A stretch of 64,000 nucleotides of DNA, taken from assembly GCA_001897745.1 (NCBI GenBank), contig MKUH01000019.1, positions 124,001 through 188,000 on the forward strand. Reading direction: 5' to 3'. Position 1 is the stretch's first letter, and every line of letters starts with the position of its first letter. The notes under the pieces were generated by a model, which was given only the letters and a program-made list of their open reading frames with translations, was not told the DNA's origin and made no database searches. The stretch comes from Candidatus Accumulibacter sp. 66-26. Its GTDB lineage: Bacteria; Pseudomonadota; Gammaproteobacteria; Burkholderiales; Rhodocyclaceae. Positions 36,115 through 44,867 of this stretch are shown here, in pieces. The position numbers and the translations under genes were made by a program.

Positions 36115-37494
36115 TCAGGCGGCGCGCGCGTTCAGCGCGACGAGGAGCTTGTCGTGGATGCCGCCGAAGCCGCCGTTGCTCATCACCAGTACCTGATCGC
36201 CGGGCTGCGCCGCCGCGACGACGGCATCGACGAGGCGCGCCAGATCGTCCTCGACGACGGCCTTCGCGCCGAGCGGCGCAAGCGCCTCGGCCGCGTCCCA
36301 GCCGAGATTGGCCGCGTAGCAGAAGACGCGGTCGGTCTCGGCGAGGCTGCCCGGCAACAGCGCCTTCATGACGCCGAGCTTCATCGTGTTCGAGCGCGGT
36401 TCGAGCACGGCGAGGATGCGCCCGGAAGCTGCATTGCTTCCCATCTTGCGACGCAAGCCGGCGACCGTCGTCGCAATCGCCGTCGGATGATGCGCGAAGT
36501 CGTCGTAAACCGCGACGCCATCGGCGACGCCGCGCAACTCCATGCGCCGCTTGACGTTGGCGAAGCGCGACAGCGCTTCGAGTCCCTTGTCGAACGGCAC
36601 GCCGACGTGGCGCGCGGCGAGCAGAGCGGCCAGGGCGTTGGCGCGGTTGTGCTCGCCGCTCAGCTCCCAGCGCGCGCTGCCGACGAGTTCGCCGCCGCGG
36701 AAGAGACGCAGCGCCCCGTCCGCATCGTCGCCTTCGATGCGCCAGCCGTCGGCCGCGTTGAAACGCTCGACCGGCGTCCAGCAGCCGCGCTCGAGAACGC
36801 GGTCGAGGCTGGCCTCGCGTGCATTGGAAACGACCAGCCCGTTGCGCGGGAGAGTGCGCACTAAATGATGGAATTGCGTCTCGATAGCTGCCAGATCGGA
36901 GAAGATATCCGCATGATCGAACTCGAGGTTATTCAGGACGGCGGTGCGCGGACGGTAATGGATGAACTTCGAGCGCTTGTCGCAGAAGGCCGTATCGTAC
37001 TCGTCCGCTTCGATCACGAAGAACGGAGAATCGCTTATTTTCCCCGACAATCGCGCCGAAACACCGAAGTTCATCGGCACGCCGCCGACCAGGAAGCCGG
37101 GACTCAGGCCGGCGTCCTCGAGTATCCACGCCAACATCGAAGTCGTCGTCGTCTTCCCGTGCGTGCCGGCCACGGCCAGCACCCAGCGCCCTCGCAGCAC
37201 GTTGTCGGCCAGCCACTGCGGCCCCGAAACGTAGGGCAGCCCGCGGTCGAGAATCTCCTCGAGCAGCGGATTGCCGCGCGAAATCGCGTTGCCGACGACG
37301 AAGACGTCGGGCGCCAGCGCCAGTTGCTCGACACCATACCCCTCGACCAGCTCGATGCCCGCCGCCTCAAGCTGCGTGCTCATCGGCGGGTAGACGCCGG
37401 TATCGCAGCCGGTGACGCGATGCCCGCTGGCGCGCGCCAGTTGCGCGATGCCGCCCATGAAGGTGCCGCAGATGCCGAGGATGTGAATATGCAT
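36115..37494 (-). CDS. mpl: UDP-MurNAc:L-Ala-gamma-D-Glu-meso-DAP ligase
   Basis: Peptidoglycan-recycling ligase that joins recovered murein tripeptide to UDP-MurNAc. 459 residues with Mur-ligase architecture: N-terminal Rossmann segment (MHIHILGICGTFMGGIA), ATP loop GTHGKTTTTSM, central IEADEYDTAF and LNNLEFDHADIF, and C-terminal YDDFAHHPTAI and EPRSNTMK. The ILGICGTFMGG start and length distinguish Mpl from MurC. The ATG at 37494 has no obvious Shine-Dalgarno. It is divergent from a small cytoplasmic gene. Confidence 0.96.
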   Translation of the reverse strand: MHIHILGICGTFMGGIAQLARASGHRVTGCDTGVYPPMSTQLEAAGIELVEGYGVEQLALAPDVFVVGNAISRGNPLLEEILDRGLPYVSGPQWLADNVLRGRWVLAVAGTHGKTTTTSMLAWILEDAGLSPGFLVGGVPMNFGVSARLSGKISDSPFFVIEADEYDTAFCDKRSKFIHYRPRTAVLNNLEFDHADIFSDLAAIETQFHHLVRTLPRNGLVVSNAREASLDRVLERGCWTPVERFNAADGWRIEGDDADGALRLFRGGELVGSARWELSGEHNRANALAALLAARHVGVPFDKGLEALSRFANVKRRMELRGVADGVAVYDDFAHHPTAIATTVAGLRRKMGSNAASGRILAVLEPRSNTMKLGVMKALLPGSLAETDRVFCYAANLGWDAAEALAPLGAKAVVEDDLARLVDAVVAAAQPGDQVLVMSNGGFGGIHDKLLVALNARAA

Positions 37495-37567
37495 GCAATA
37501 AATCCAAGTTAGAATGATCCGAGCAGGCCCGATTGTAACTCCGCCCCACCCACCGGAGCCCATCGCC

Positions 37568-38221
37568 ATGACCCGCCGGCACGAACACCTCCAGCACCCG
37601 CCCCACCACAAAACGCTCGACTCGCAGCGCAGCCGCATCGCCAGCGCCGCCGCCCGCCTGATGGCCGAAGACGGCATCGCCGACTTCGCCTTCGCCAAGC
37701 GCAAGGCGGCGCGCAGCCTCGGCCTGCCGGACGGCACCCGGATGCCGGACAACGCCGAGATCGAAGCCGAGTTGCGCACCTACCAGCGCCTGTTCCAGGA
37801 CGACGAACAGAACGCGAGAATCGCTCATCTTCGGCAAAAAGCCGCCGATCTGATGGCCATATTGCAGCGATTCAACCCTTACCTGACCGGCTCGGTGCTC
37901 GACGGAACGGCCGGCCGCTATGCCGAAATCGACATCCAGCTCTTCGCCGACAGCGCGAAGGACGTCGAAATTTTCCTGCTCAACAAGCATATCGACTACG
38001 CGCACAGCGTCCCGCGCACCGATCGCGCCGAAGCCGTGCTGAGCGTACAGGCCGACGCAGCGGATACGGGCATCGTCGCCAATCTGGTCGTCTATCCACC
38101 GCAAATCGAACGCATCGCACTGAAAACGCGCGACGGGCGCATCCGCGAGCGCGCCCGCCTAGACGCCGTGCTCGAACTGCTCGCCGCGCCGCGCCGCGGC
38201 GACTCGCCATGCCCCGGCTGA
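37568..38221 (+). CDS. Nucleotidyltransferase-like protein of unknown function
   Basis: 217-residue soluble protein. I do not recognise it as a named family. The central region FNPYLTGSVLDGTAGRYAEIDIQLF resembles the minimal nucleotidyltransferase core: a GS motif followed about 13 residues later by an acidic pair (E-x-D). The N-terminal half is helical and charged. These features suggest a MNT-type nucleotidyltransferase, but the catalytic set is not certain. It overlaps the downstream thioredoxin gene by 13 bases, so they are cotranscribed. Divergent from mpl. Confidence 0.6.
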   Translation: MTRRHEHLQHPPHHKTLDSQRSRIASAAARLMAEDGIADFAFAKRKAARSLGLPDGTRMPDNAEIEAELRTYQRLFQDDEQNARIAHLRQKAADLMAILQRFNPYLTGSVLDGTAGRYAEIDIQLFADSAKDVEIFLLNKHIDYAHSVPRTDRAEAVLSVQADAADTGIVANLVVYPPQIERIALKTRDGRIRERARLDAVLELLAAPRRGDSPCPG

Positions 38222-38769
38222 GAACGTTCCTGATCGGCGCCGTCGTCGCGGCCGCCGCGCTGGCCGCCGGCATCTACGCCGGCCTGCGGCAGGAGGCGCA
38301 GAACCAGGCTCCGGACATCACCCCGGAGCACGTCGCCCGCCTGTTCGCCACGCAGCTCGACGACCCGACCGGCAAGCCGCAGCCCTTCGCGCAGTGGCAG
38401 GGCAAAACCCTGGTCGTCAATTTCTGGGCCACCTGGTGCCCGCCGTGCCGCGAGGAAATGCCGGCCTTTTCGCGCATGCAAAGCAAATATGCAGCAAACG
38501 GCGTCCAATTTGTCGGCATCGCGCTCGATAACGCCGATAGCGTACGCGACTACGCCAGACAGTTCCCGGTCTCCTACCCGCTCCTGATCGGCGGCCCGGA
38601 CGGCGGCGAACTGGCCCGCCAGCTCGGCAATGCGCGCCTGGCGCTACCTTACACGCTGCTGCTCGACCCTTCCGGCAAGCCCCGCTTCGCCCGCCTGGGC
38701 GCCTTGTCCGAACAGGAACTGGCGCAGGAATTGACGAAGCTGGGCACGGAAGCGCCGCCGCTTCGATAG
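38209..38769 (+). CDS. TlpA/ResA-family membrane thioredoxin
   Basis: 186 residues: an uncleaved N-terminal helix (residues 5-25) and a periplasmic thioredoxin domain with catalytic WCPPC in NFWATWCPPCREEMP. The cis-Pro region (LPYTLLLDPSGKPRF) is also present. Such proteins reduce disulfides in apocytochromes c, oxidase subunit II or SCO proteins. Given two caa3 oxidases nearby, a role in heme c or CuA maturation is plausible but not shown. It overlaps the preceding gene. Confidence 0.92.
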   Translation: MPRLRTFLIGAVVAAAALAAGIYAGLRQEAQNQAPDITPEHVARLFATQLDDPTGKPQPFAQWQGKTLVVNFWATWCPPCREEMPAFSRMQSKYAANGVQFVGIALDNADSVRDYARQFPVSYPLLIGGPDGGELARQLGNARLALPYTLLLDPSGKPRFARLGALSEQELAQELTKLGTEAPPLR

Positions 38770-38814
38770 CGCGCCGCTAGACAAATTGCTGCGAATTACG
38801 GCAAACTTGCCGAC

Positions 38815-39306
38815 ATGAAGAAGCAAAAATCGGCTTCGTCGGAATCAAAAACAGCCGCGCAAGCGGCCAGACTTCTGGTTCTGCACGGACCGAACCTCAA
38901 CCTGCTGGGCAGCCGCGAGCCGAATCACTACGGCTCGACGACGCTCGCCGACATCAATCTCGCTTTGGCCCGCCGGGCCGAGGCGGCCGGTGTCGAGCTG
39001 GAAACCTTCCAGAGCAATCACGAGGGCGCTCTGATCGAGCGCATCCACGCCGCCCGCGACCAGGGCGTGCGTTACATCATCATCAATCCGGCCGCCTACA
39101 CGCATACCAGCGTGGCGCTGCGCGACGCCATGGCGGCCATCGGCATACCTTTCATCGAAGTCCATCTTTCCAACGTGCATGCGCGCGAGTCCTTCCGCCA
39201 CCACTCCTACTTCTCGGATCTGGCGGTCGGCGTCATCACCGGTCTCGGCAGCGAGGGCTATCTGCTCGCGCTCGAGTATCTGCTGAGCAAACTCAACACG
39301 GACTGA
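38815..39306 (+). CDS. aroQ: Type II 3-dehydroquinate dehydratase
   Basis: Third step of the shikimate pathway. Type II signature [22 protein letters not shown] (catalytic Tyr and the loop Arg), [31 protein letters not shown] and [18 protein letters not shown] are all present. The 163-residue product has about 17 extra N-terminal residues rich in Lys and Ser before the core; no later Met allows a shorter start. It precedes accB, a gene order seen in many proteobacteria. Confidence 0.96.
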   Translation: MKKQKSASSESKTAAQAARLLVLHGPNLNLLGSREPNHYGSTTLADINLALARRAEAAGVELETFQSNHEGALIERIHAARDQGVRYIIINPAAYTHTSVALRDAMAAIGIPFIEVHLSNVHARESFRHHSYFSDLAVGVITGLGSEGYLLALEYLLSKLNTD

Positions 39307-39412
39307 AACCCCGCGGGTAAGGAAACGCCCTAGCGTCACGCCTCCGGCCGGTTTCGCTCGCCGCCTGTACCCCGCGTTCCGGCGGCCAAACAAATTTAGA
39401 GGGAGAAAATTC

Positions 39413-39862
39413 ATGGATCTGCGCAAACTCAAGAAGCTGATCGATCTCGTCGAGGAATCCGGCATCACCGAACTCGAAGTGACCGAAGGCGAGGAAAAGG
39501 TTCGCATCGTCAAGCACGGCACCGTCGCCGCCGCGCCGCAAACCTATATGCTGCCGGCCGCCGCGCCGGCGCCGCTCGCCGCTCCGGCAGCCGCCGCACC
39601 GGCCGCCGCCGAGCCCGAGCTGCCGGAAGGGCAGATCGTCAAGGCGCCAATGGTCGGCACCTTCTACCGCGCCGCCAGCCCCGGCGCCGAGCCCTTCATC
39701 GAAGTCGGCGCGACGGTCAAGGAAGGCCAGACGCTGTGCATCATCGAAGCGATGAAGCTGCTCAACGAGATCGAGTCCGACTGCGCCGGCGTCGTCAAGG
39801 CCATCCTGGTCGAGAACGGCCAGCCGGTCGAATACGGCGAACCTCTCTTCATCATCGGCTAA
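39413..39862 (+). CDS. accB: Biotin carboxyl carrier protein of acetyl-CoA carboxylase
   Basis: 149 residues: N-terminal helical part ([17 protein letters not shown]), an Ala/Pro-rich linker (about 45-75) and the C-terminal biotinyl domain with the biotinylation site EAMKLLNEI. The domain carries biotin between carboxylase and carboxyltransferase. GGGAGAAA lies just before the ATG. accC follows after 13 bases. Confidence 0.97.
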   Translation: MDLRKLKKLIDLVEESGITELEVTEGEEKVRIVKHGTVAAAPQTYMLPAAAPAPLAAPAAAAPAAAEPELPEGQIVKAPMVGTFYRAASPGAEPFIEVGATVKEGQTLCIIEAMKLLNEIESDCAGVVKAILVENGQPVEYGEPLFIIG

Positions 39863-39875
39863 GGGGCGTTCCGCC

Positions 39876-41240
39876 ATGTTCGGAAAAGTCCTCATCGCCA
39901 ACCGCGGCGAAATCGCGCTGCGCATCCAGCGCGCGTGCCGCGAGCTGGGCATCAAGACCGTCGTCGTGCACTCCGAGGCCGACCGCGAAGCCAAGTACGT
40001 CAAGCTGGCCGACGAATCCGTCTGCATCGGCCCGGCGCCGTCCGGCCAGAGCTATCTCAACGTGCCGGCGATCATCTCGGCCGCCGAGGTGACCGACGCA
40101 CAGGCCATCCACCCCGGCTACGGCTTCCTCTCGGAGAACGCCGACTTCGCCGAGCGCGTCGAATCCTCCGGCTTCGTCTTCATCGGCCCGCGCCCGGAAA
40201 CGATCCGCCTGATGGGCGACAAGGTTTCGGCCAAGGACGCCATGAAGGCGGCCGGCGTGCCCTGCGTTCCCGGCTCCGACGGCGCACTGCCGGAAGATCC
40301 GAAGGAAATCCTGCGCATCGCCAAGGCGGTCGGCTACCCGGTGATCATCAAGGCGGCCGGCGGCGGCGGCGGGCGCGGCATGCGCGTCGTGCACACCGAG
40401 GCGGCCCTGCTCAACGCGGTCACCATGACCCGCACGGAAGCCGGCAGCGCCTTCGGCAACCCGACGGTCTACATGGAGAAGTACCTGGAGAACCCGCGCC
40501 ACGTGGAAATCCAGGTGCTCTCCGACAGCTTCAAGAACGCCGTCTATCTCGGCGAACGCGACTGCTCGATGCAGCGCCGCCACCAGAAGATCATCGAAGA
40601 AGCGCCGGCGCCCGGCATCGCCGCGCGCCACATCGCGCGCATCGGCGAGCGCTGCGCCGACGCCTGCCGCCGCATCAACTACCGCGGCGCCGGCACCTTC
40701 GAGTTCCTCTACGAAAACGGCGAGTTCTACTTCATCGAGATGAACACGCGCATCCAGGTCGAACATCCGGTAACCGAGATGATCACCGGCGTGGACCTCG
40801 TGCAGGAACAGATCCGTGTCGCCGCCGGCGAGAAGCTGCGCTTCAAGCAACGCGACCTCGCCTTCCGCGGCCACGCCGTCGAATGCCGCATCAACGCCGA
40901 AGACCCCTTCACCTTCGTCCCCTCGCCCGGCAAGATCTCGTTCTACCACCCACCCGGCGGCCCCGGCATCCGCGTCGATTCGCACATCTACCAGGGCTAC
41001 ACGGTCCCGCCGCATTACGACTCGATGGTCGCCAAGGTGATCGCCTACGGCGACACGCGCGAGCAGGCCATCCGCCGCATGCGCATCGCGCTGTCGGAAA
41101 TGAGCGTCGAAGGCATCAAGACGAATATCGCGCTGCACCAGGAGTTGATGCAGGACGCGCGCTTCGTCGAAGGCGGCACGAGCATCCACTATCTCGAACA
41201 GAAGCTCGCCGCCAAGGGCGAGGTCAAAAAGGGCGGCTGA
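39876..41240 (+). CDS. accC: Biotin carboxylase subunit of acetyl-CoA carboxylase
   Basis: 454-residue ATP-grasp enzyme that carboxylates BCCP-bound biotin using bicarbonate, the first step of fatty acid synthesis. Motifs: [16 protein letters not shown] start, [11 protein letters not shown], the glycine-rich ATP loop [23 protein letters not shown], and [16 protein letters not shown] with the catalytic Glu/Arg/Asn set. Full family length. Part of an accB-accC-prmA operon. Confidence 0.98.
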   Translation: MFGKVLIANRGEIALRIQRACRELGIKTVVVHSEADREAKYVKLADESVCIGPAPSGQSYLNVPAIISAAEVTDAQAIHPGYGFLSENADFAERVESSGFVFIGPRPETIRLMGDKVSAKDAMKAAGVPCVPGSDGALPEDPKEILRIAKAVGYPVIIKAAGGGGGRGMRVVHTEAALLNAVTMTRTEAGSAFGNPTVYMEKYLENPRHVEIQVLSDSFKNAVYLGERDCSMQRRHQKIIEEAPAPGIAARHIARIGERCADACRRINYRGAGTFEFLYENGEFYFIEMNTRIQVEHPVTEMITGVDLVQEQIRVAAGEKLRFKQRDLAFRGHAVECRINAEDPFTFVPSPGKISFYHPPGGPGIRVDSHIYQGYTVPPHYDSMVAKVIAYGDTREQAIRRMRIALSEMSVEGIKTNIALHQELMQDARFVEGGTSIHYLEQKLAAKGEVKKGG

Positions 41241-41272
41241 GGCCGCCGCATCGACAGGATACGGACACGCAC

Positions 41273-42169
41273 ATGCCCTGGCTCTCCGTCAGCATCGAAA
41301 CCGATTGCAGCCACGCCGAGGCGCTCGCCGACGCACTGCTCGACGCCGGCGCCCTCTCGGCCAGCATCGAGGACGCCGACGCCGGCACGCCGCAGGAAAC
41401 GCCGCAGTTCGGCGAACCCGGCTCGGTCACCACGCCGGGTTGGGAGCGCTCGCGCGTCGTCGCGCTGCTCGAGGCCGGCACCGACGCCGGCGAGCTGATC
41501 GCCGACTGCGCCGCGGCCCTCGGTCTGGCCGAAACGCCGGCATTCACGCAAGAAGATGTCGCCGAGCAAAACTGGGTGCAGCTTACCCAATCCCAGTTCG
41601 AGCCGATCCGCGTCTCCGAGCGCCTGTGGATCGTTCCCTCCTGGCACGAAGCGCCCGACCCCAAGGCGCTGGTTCTCGTGCTCGACCCGGGCATGGCCTT
41701 CGGCACGGGTTCGCATCCGACCACCCGCCTCTGCCTCGAGTGGCTGGAGCGCACCGTGACGCCCGGCGTCTCGCTGCTCGACTACGGCTGCGGCTCGGGC
41801 ATCCTGGCGATCGCCGCCGGCAAGCTGGGCGCCGGTGAAGTCCTCGGCGTCGACATCGACCCGCAGGCGGTCGTCGCCGCGCAGGCCAATGCCGAGCGCA
41901 ACGAAGTGCGCGCGCGCTTCGACGATTCGACGCATCCGCTCAAGGGCGAATTCGACATCGTCGTCGCCAACATCCTGGCCAACCCGTTGAAGGCCCTCGC
42001 GCCGGCCATCTGCGGGTACGTCCGCCCCGGCGGCCGGCTCGCGCTGTCCGGCATCCTCGTCGAACAGGCCGAGGAACTGATCGCCCTCTACGCGCCCTAC
42101 CTGCCGCTCGCCGTGGCCGATACGCGCGACGGCTGGGTCTGCCTCGCGGGACGAAAAGCGGTAGCATAA
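41273..42169 (+). CDS. prmA: Ribosomal protein L11 methyltransferase
   Basis: 298-residue SAM-dependent enzyme that trimethylates ribosomal protein L11. The N-terminal L11-recognition domain begins MPWLSVSIETD. The methyltransferase domain has GTGSHPTTRLCLEWL, the SAM loop LLDYGCGSGILAIAAGKLGA and the NILANPL motif typical of PrmA. It follows accC, as in many proteobacteria, and is four bases from the next gene. Confidence 0.97.
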   Translation: MPWLSVSIETDCSHAEALADALLDAGALSASIEDADAGTPQETPQFGEPGSVTTPGWERSRVVALLEAGTDAGELIADCAAALGLAETPAFTQEDVAEQNWVQLTQSQFEPIRVSERLWIVPSWHEAPDPKALVLVLDPGMAFGTGSHPTTRLCLEWLERTVTPGVSLLDYGCGSGILAIAAGKLGAGEVLGVDIDPQAVVAAQANAERNEVRARFDDSTHPLKGEFDIVVANILANPLKALAPAICGYVRPGGRLALSGILVEQAEELIALYAPYLPLAVADTRDGWVCLAGRKAVA

Positions 42170-42173
42170 GCGC

Positions 42174-43334
42174 ATGAAAACGCGCTGCCCGAGTTGCCAG
42201 ACCACCTTCCGGGTCACGCCGGAGCAACTCAAGGCGCGCGCCGGCAAGGTGCGTTGCGGACAGTGTCAGACCGTCTTCAACGCCCTCGACGGGCTGCTCG
42301 ACGAAACCGAAAAATCCGGCGAAACCGCCCGGCCTGCGACGTCGGCGCCTCCCGCCCCATCCCCGCCTCCGGCCGCTCCGGGCAGCGAGACAGAAGCCGT
42401 TGCCCGGCTCGCATCACCCGCCCCCTTCGTCGCCCTCCCCGAGATTGACGCCGCCGGCGAACCCGCCACTCCGCCCGAATCGCAGATCGCTCCGGAAACC
42501 GCCCCCGCGGTCGACCTCCCGGAAAACGCCGGCGAACCGGCGGCGACCGAAGACGGCGCCCCCATCACCGCCGGCGCCGAACGGCCAGCGCCGGCCGTGA
42601 CACCCGACGCCACCGAAGCCCCCCCGGCGTTCGAGCCGCGCGACGAAACGCAGGCCGACGCAGCGGCGAGCACGGCGCCCGGCGCTCCACCCGGCGCACA
42701 TCCCGACGTTCCTCCCGGCGAAGCTCCCGTCGATGCCACCGCATTGACCGCGGCGCTGGCCGCCGACCCGATCCTGCCGCGCGATACGACCGAAATCCCC
42801 GGCTACAGCAAATGGTCCGAAGGCCTGATGAGCGCCCCGGCGGCGCCGGCCGCAAGCGCCTCGCACAAATCATTCGCGCTGATCGCCACGCTCCTCGCTC
42901 TCGCGCTGATCGGGCAGATCGTTTATCACTGGCGCGGCGAGATCGCCCTGGCGGCACCCAGCCTGCGCCCGGCGCTAGCCGCCATGAGCCGTGCCGTGGG
43001 TCGCGACGTTCCGCTGCCGCACAACGCCGATCTCGTCAGCATCGAAGCCTCCGACCTGCAGGTCGACGCGGCGCGCGGCAACCTGCTCGTTCTGCAGGCG
43101 ACCCTGCGCAACCGCGCGCCGTACGCGCAGGCCTGGCCGCTGCTCGAACTGTCGCTCACCGACACGCAGGACAGCGCCATCGTGCGCCGCATCCTGCAAC
43201 CGGCCGACTACCTGCCGACGCCGGGCGCCGCCGAACAGCCCTTCGCCGCCGGCAGCGACGTCGCGCTGCGCCTGTGGATCGAGGCAAAGGAGATCGGCGC
43301 CGCCGGCTACCGCCTCTACGTGTTCTACCCCTGA
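42174..43334 (+). CDS. Zinc-ribbon membrane protein with DUF3426
   Basis: 386 residues. An MJ0042-type zinc ribbon opens the protein with Cys5, Cys8, Cys28 and Cys31. A long low-complexity Pro/Ala/Glu-rich linker (about 45-210) leads to one membrane helix (FALIATLLALALIGQIVYHW, about 231-252) and a C-terminal DUF3426 domain (LQVDAARGNLLVLQATLRNRA, PLLELSLTD). The zinc ribbon is therefore cytoplasmic and the DUF periplasmic. The function is not established. It is conserved downstream of prmA in betaproteobacteria. Confidence 0.88.
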   Translation: MKTRCPSCQTTFRVTPEQLKARAGKVRCGQCQTVFNALDGLLDETEKSGETARPATSAPPAPSPPPAAPGSETEAVARLASPAPFVALPEIDAAGEPATPPESQIAPETAPAVDLPENAGEPAATEDGAPITAGAERPAPAVTPDATEAPPAFEPRDETQADAAASTAPGAPPGAHPDVPPGEAPVDATALTAALAADPILPRDTTEIPGYSKWSEGLMSAPAAPAASASHKSFALIATLLALALIGQIVYHWRGEIALAAPSLRPALAAMSRAVGRDVPLPHNADLVSIEASDLQVDAARGNLLVLQATLRNRAPYAQAWPLLELSLTDTQDSAIVRRILQPADYLPTPGAAEQPFAAGSDVALRLWIEAKEIGAAGYRLYVFYP

Positions 43335-43370
43335 GCGCGCCCATCCGATATCCAACCAGAACGAAAAGCC

Positions 43371-44306
43371 ATGTCCACACTCATCTGCGGCTCCATCGCC
43401 TACGACAACATCATGGTCTTCCATGATCGTTTCAAGAACCACATCCTGCCCGAGCAGATCCACATCCTGAACGTCGCCTTCCTGGTCCCCGACCTGCGCC
43501 GCGAGTTCGGCGGCTGCGCCGGCAACATCGCCTACAACCTGCAGATGCTCGGCGGCGACGCAAGGATCATGGCCACCGTCGGCGACGACGCCGACCCCTA
43601 TCTCTTGCGCCTCGACGACCTCGGGCTGTCGCGCGCCCATGTGCGGCGCATCGCCGGCAGCTTCACGGCACAGGCCTTCATCACCACCGATCTCGACGAC
43701 AACCAGATCACGGCCTTCCACCCGGGCGCCATGAGCTTCTCGCACCTCAACCACGTCGCCGACGCGAAGGACGCCACGCTCGGCATCGTCGCCCCGGATG
43801 GACGCGACGGCATGCAGAAGCACGCGCGCGACTTCGCCGCCGCCGGCATTCCCTTCGTCTTCGATCCGGGCCAGGGCCTGCCGATGTTCTCCGGCGACGA
43901 CCTGATGGAGTTCCTGCGCCTCGCCGACTACGCCTGCTTCAACGACTACGAGGCCCAGCTCGCGTGCGACCGCACCGGACGCTCGCTTGAGCAGCTCGCC
44001 GGCGAAGTGAAGGCGCTGATCGTCACGCGCGGCGGCGAAGGCTCGCACATCTACGCCGACGGACGGCGCTACGACATTCCCTGCGCCAAGGCCGACGCGG
44101 TGGTCGACCCGACCGGCTGCGGCGACGCCTACCGCGCCGGCCTGCTCTACGGCATCGGCGAAGGCTGGGACTGGGAAAAGACCGGCCGCCTGGCGGCGGT
44201 CATGGGGGCGATCAAGATCGCCCATCGCGGCGGGCAGAACCACCGCAGCACTCGCGCCGAAATCGGCGAACGTTACGCCGAGGCTTTCGGCACGGCTCTC
44301 TGGTAA
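43371..44306 (+). CDS. PfkB-family carbohydrate/nucleoside kinase
   Basis: 311-residue ribokinase-superfamily kinase. The N-terminal sugar-binding pattern is visible (GGCAGNIAYNLQMLGGDARIMATVG) and the C-terminal signature DPTGCGDAYRAGLLYG carries the catalytic Asp and anion hole. Proteins of this subgroup are usually annotated as adenosine kinase-like or carbohydrate kinase; the substrate cannot be assigned from sequence alone. It lies 36 bases after the DUF3426 gene and 10 bases before a lipoprotein gene. Confidence 0.9.
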   Translation: MSTLICGSIAYDNIMVFHDRFKNHILPEQIHILNVAFLVPDLRREFGGCAGNIAYNLQMLGGDARIMATVGDDADPYLLRLDDLGLSRAHVRRIAGSFTAQAFITTDLDDNQITAFHPGAMSFSHLNHVADAKDATLGIVAPDGRDGMQKHARDFAAAGIPFVFDPGQGLPMFSGDDLMEFLRLADYACFNDYEAQLACDRTGRSLEQLAGEVKALIVTRGGEGSHIYADGRRYDIPCAKADAVVDPTGCGDAYRAGLLYGIGEGWDWEKTGRLAAVMGAIKIAHRGGQNHRSTRAEIGERYAEAFGTALW

Positions 44307-44316
44307 AGGACTCAAA

Positions 44317-44781
44317 ATGAACGCACGCAAACGCTTCGCCCTCGTCATCACCACCCTCGCCGCGCTCGTCGGCCTCGCCGGCTGCGCCGGCAGCCAGTCG
44401 GGCAGCGCCTACACGCGCAATCAGGCACGCCAGGAAATGACCGTGCGCATGGGCGTCGTCGAAAGCGTGCGCGAAGTGAGCCTCGAAGGGACCAAGTCGG
44501 GCGCCGGCACGATGGCCGGCGTCGCCGTCGGCGGCGTCGCCGGCAGCAACGTCGGCGGCGGCAAGGGCCAGGTCATCGGCGCCATTCTCGGCGCGGTGGC
44601 CGGCGGCATGGCCGGATCGGCGCTGGAAGAAGGCGTGACCAAGAAGACCGGGCTGGAGATCACGGTCAAGCTCGACAACGGCCAGCTCACCGCCATCGTC
44701 CAGGAAGCCGACGAGCGCTTCGCCCCGGGCGAACGCGTGCGCATCCTCTCCGGCGGCGGCACGACGCGCGTCACCCACTGA
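44317..44781 (+). CDS. Glycine-zipper outer-membrane lipoprotein, SlyB-like
   Basis: 154 residues with a type II signal peptide and lipobox LAGC (acylated Cys at about residue 23). The middle is a glycine zipper 2TM domain (GAGTMAGVAVGGVAGSNVGGGKGQVIGAILGAVAGG in pieces of small residues), followed by a C-terminal beta domain (VKLDNGQLTAIVQEAD). This is the SlyB/PcP pattern, outer-membrane lipoproteins linked to envelope stress and magnesium response. It closes the accB-to-PfkB gene string. Confidence 0.9.
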   Translation: MNARKRFALVITTLAALVGLAGCAGSQSGSAYTRNQARQEMTVRMGVVESVREVSLEGTKSGAGTMAGVAVGGVAGSNVGGGKGQVIGAILGAVAGGMAGSALEEGVTKKTGLEITVKLDNGQLTAIVQEADERFAPGERVRILSGGGTTRVTH

Positions 44782-44817
44782 GCGCCCCAACGCAAACTTA
44801 ACCGGAGCGCAATCCGG

Positions 44818-44840
44818 CTGTAACGTCGTCGGCCTAAAGT
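44818..44840 (+). promoter_or_regulatory. Possible olsB promoter with partial Pho-box half site
   Basis: TAAAGT at 44835-44840 could be a -10 box. CTGTAAC at 44818-44824, close to the PhoB half-site CTGTCAT, ends ten bases upstream of it, the spacing usual for Pho boxes. The second half site expected 11 bases upstream reads GCGCAAT and is poor. If this -10 is used, the transcript would begin near 44847. Confidence 0.25.
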
Positions 44841-44867
44841 CCTTCTCCACACGACAAGGAGAAGGAC
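44839..44867 (+). promoter_or_regulatory. Hairpin sequestering the olsB ribosome-binding site
   Basis: GTCCTTCTCC (44839-44848) and GGAGAAGGAC (44858-44867) are perfectly complementary around a nine-base loop. The 3' arm contains the Shine-Dalgarno sequence and ends directly before the ATG at 44868. In an RNA that includes both arms, translation of olsB would be blocked until the helix opens. Confidence 0.55.
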
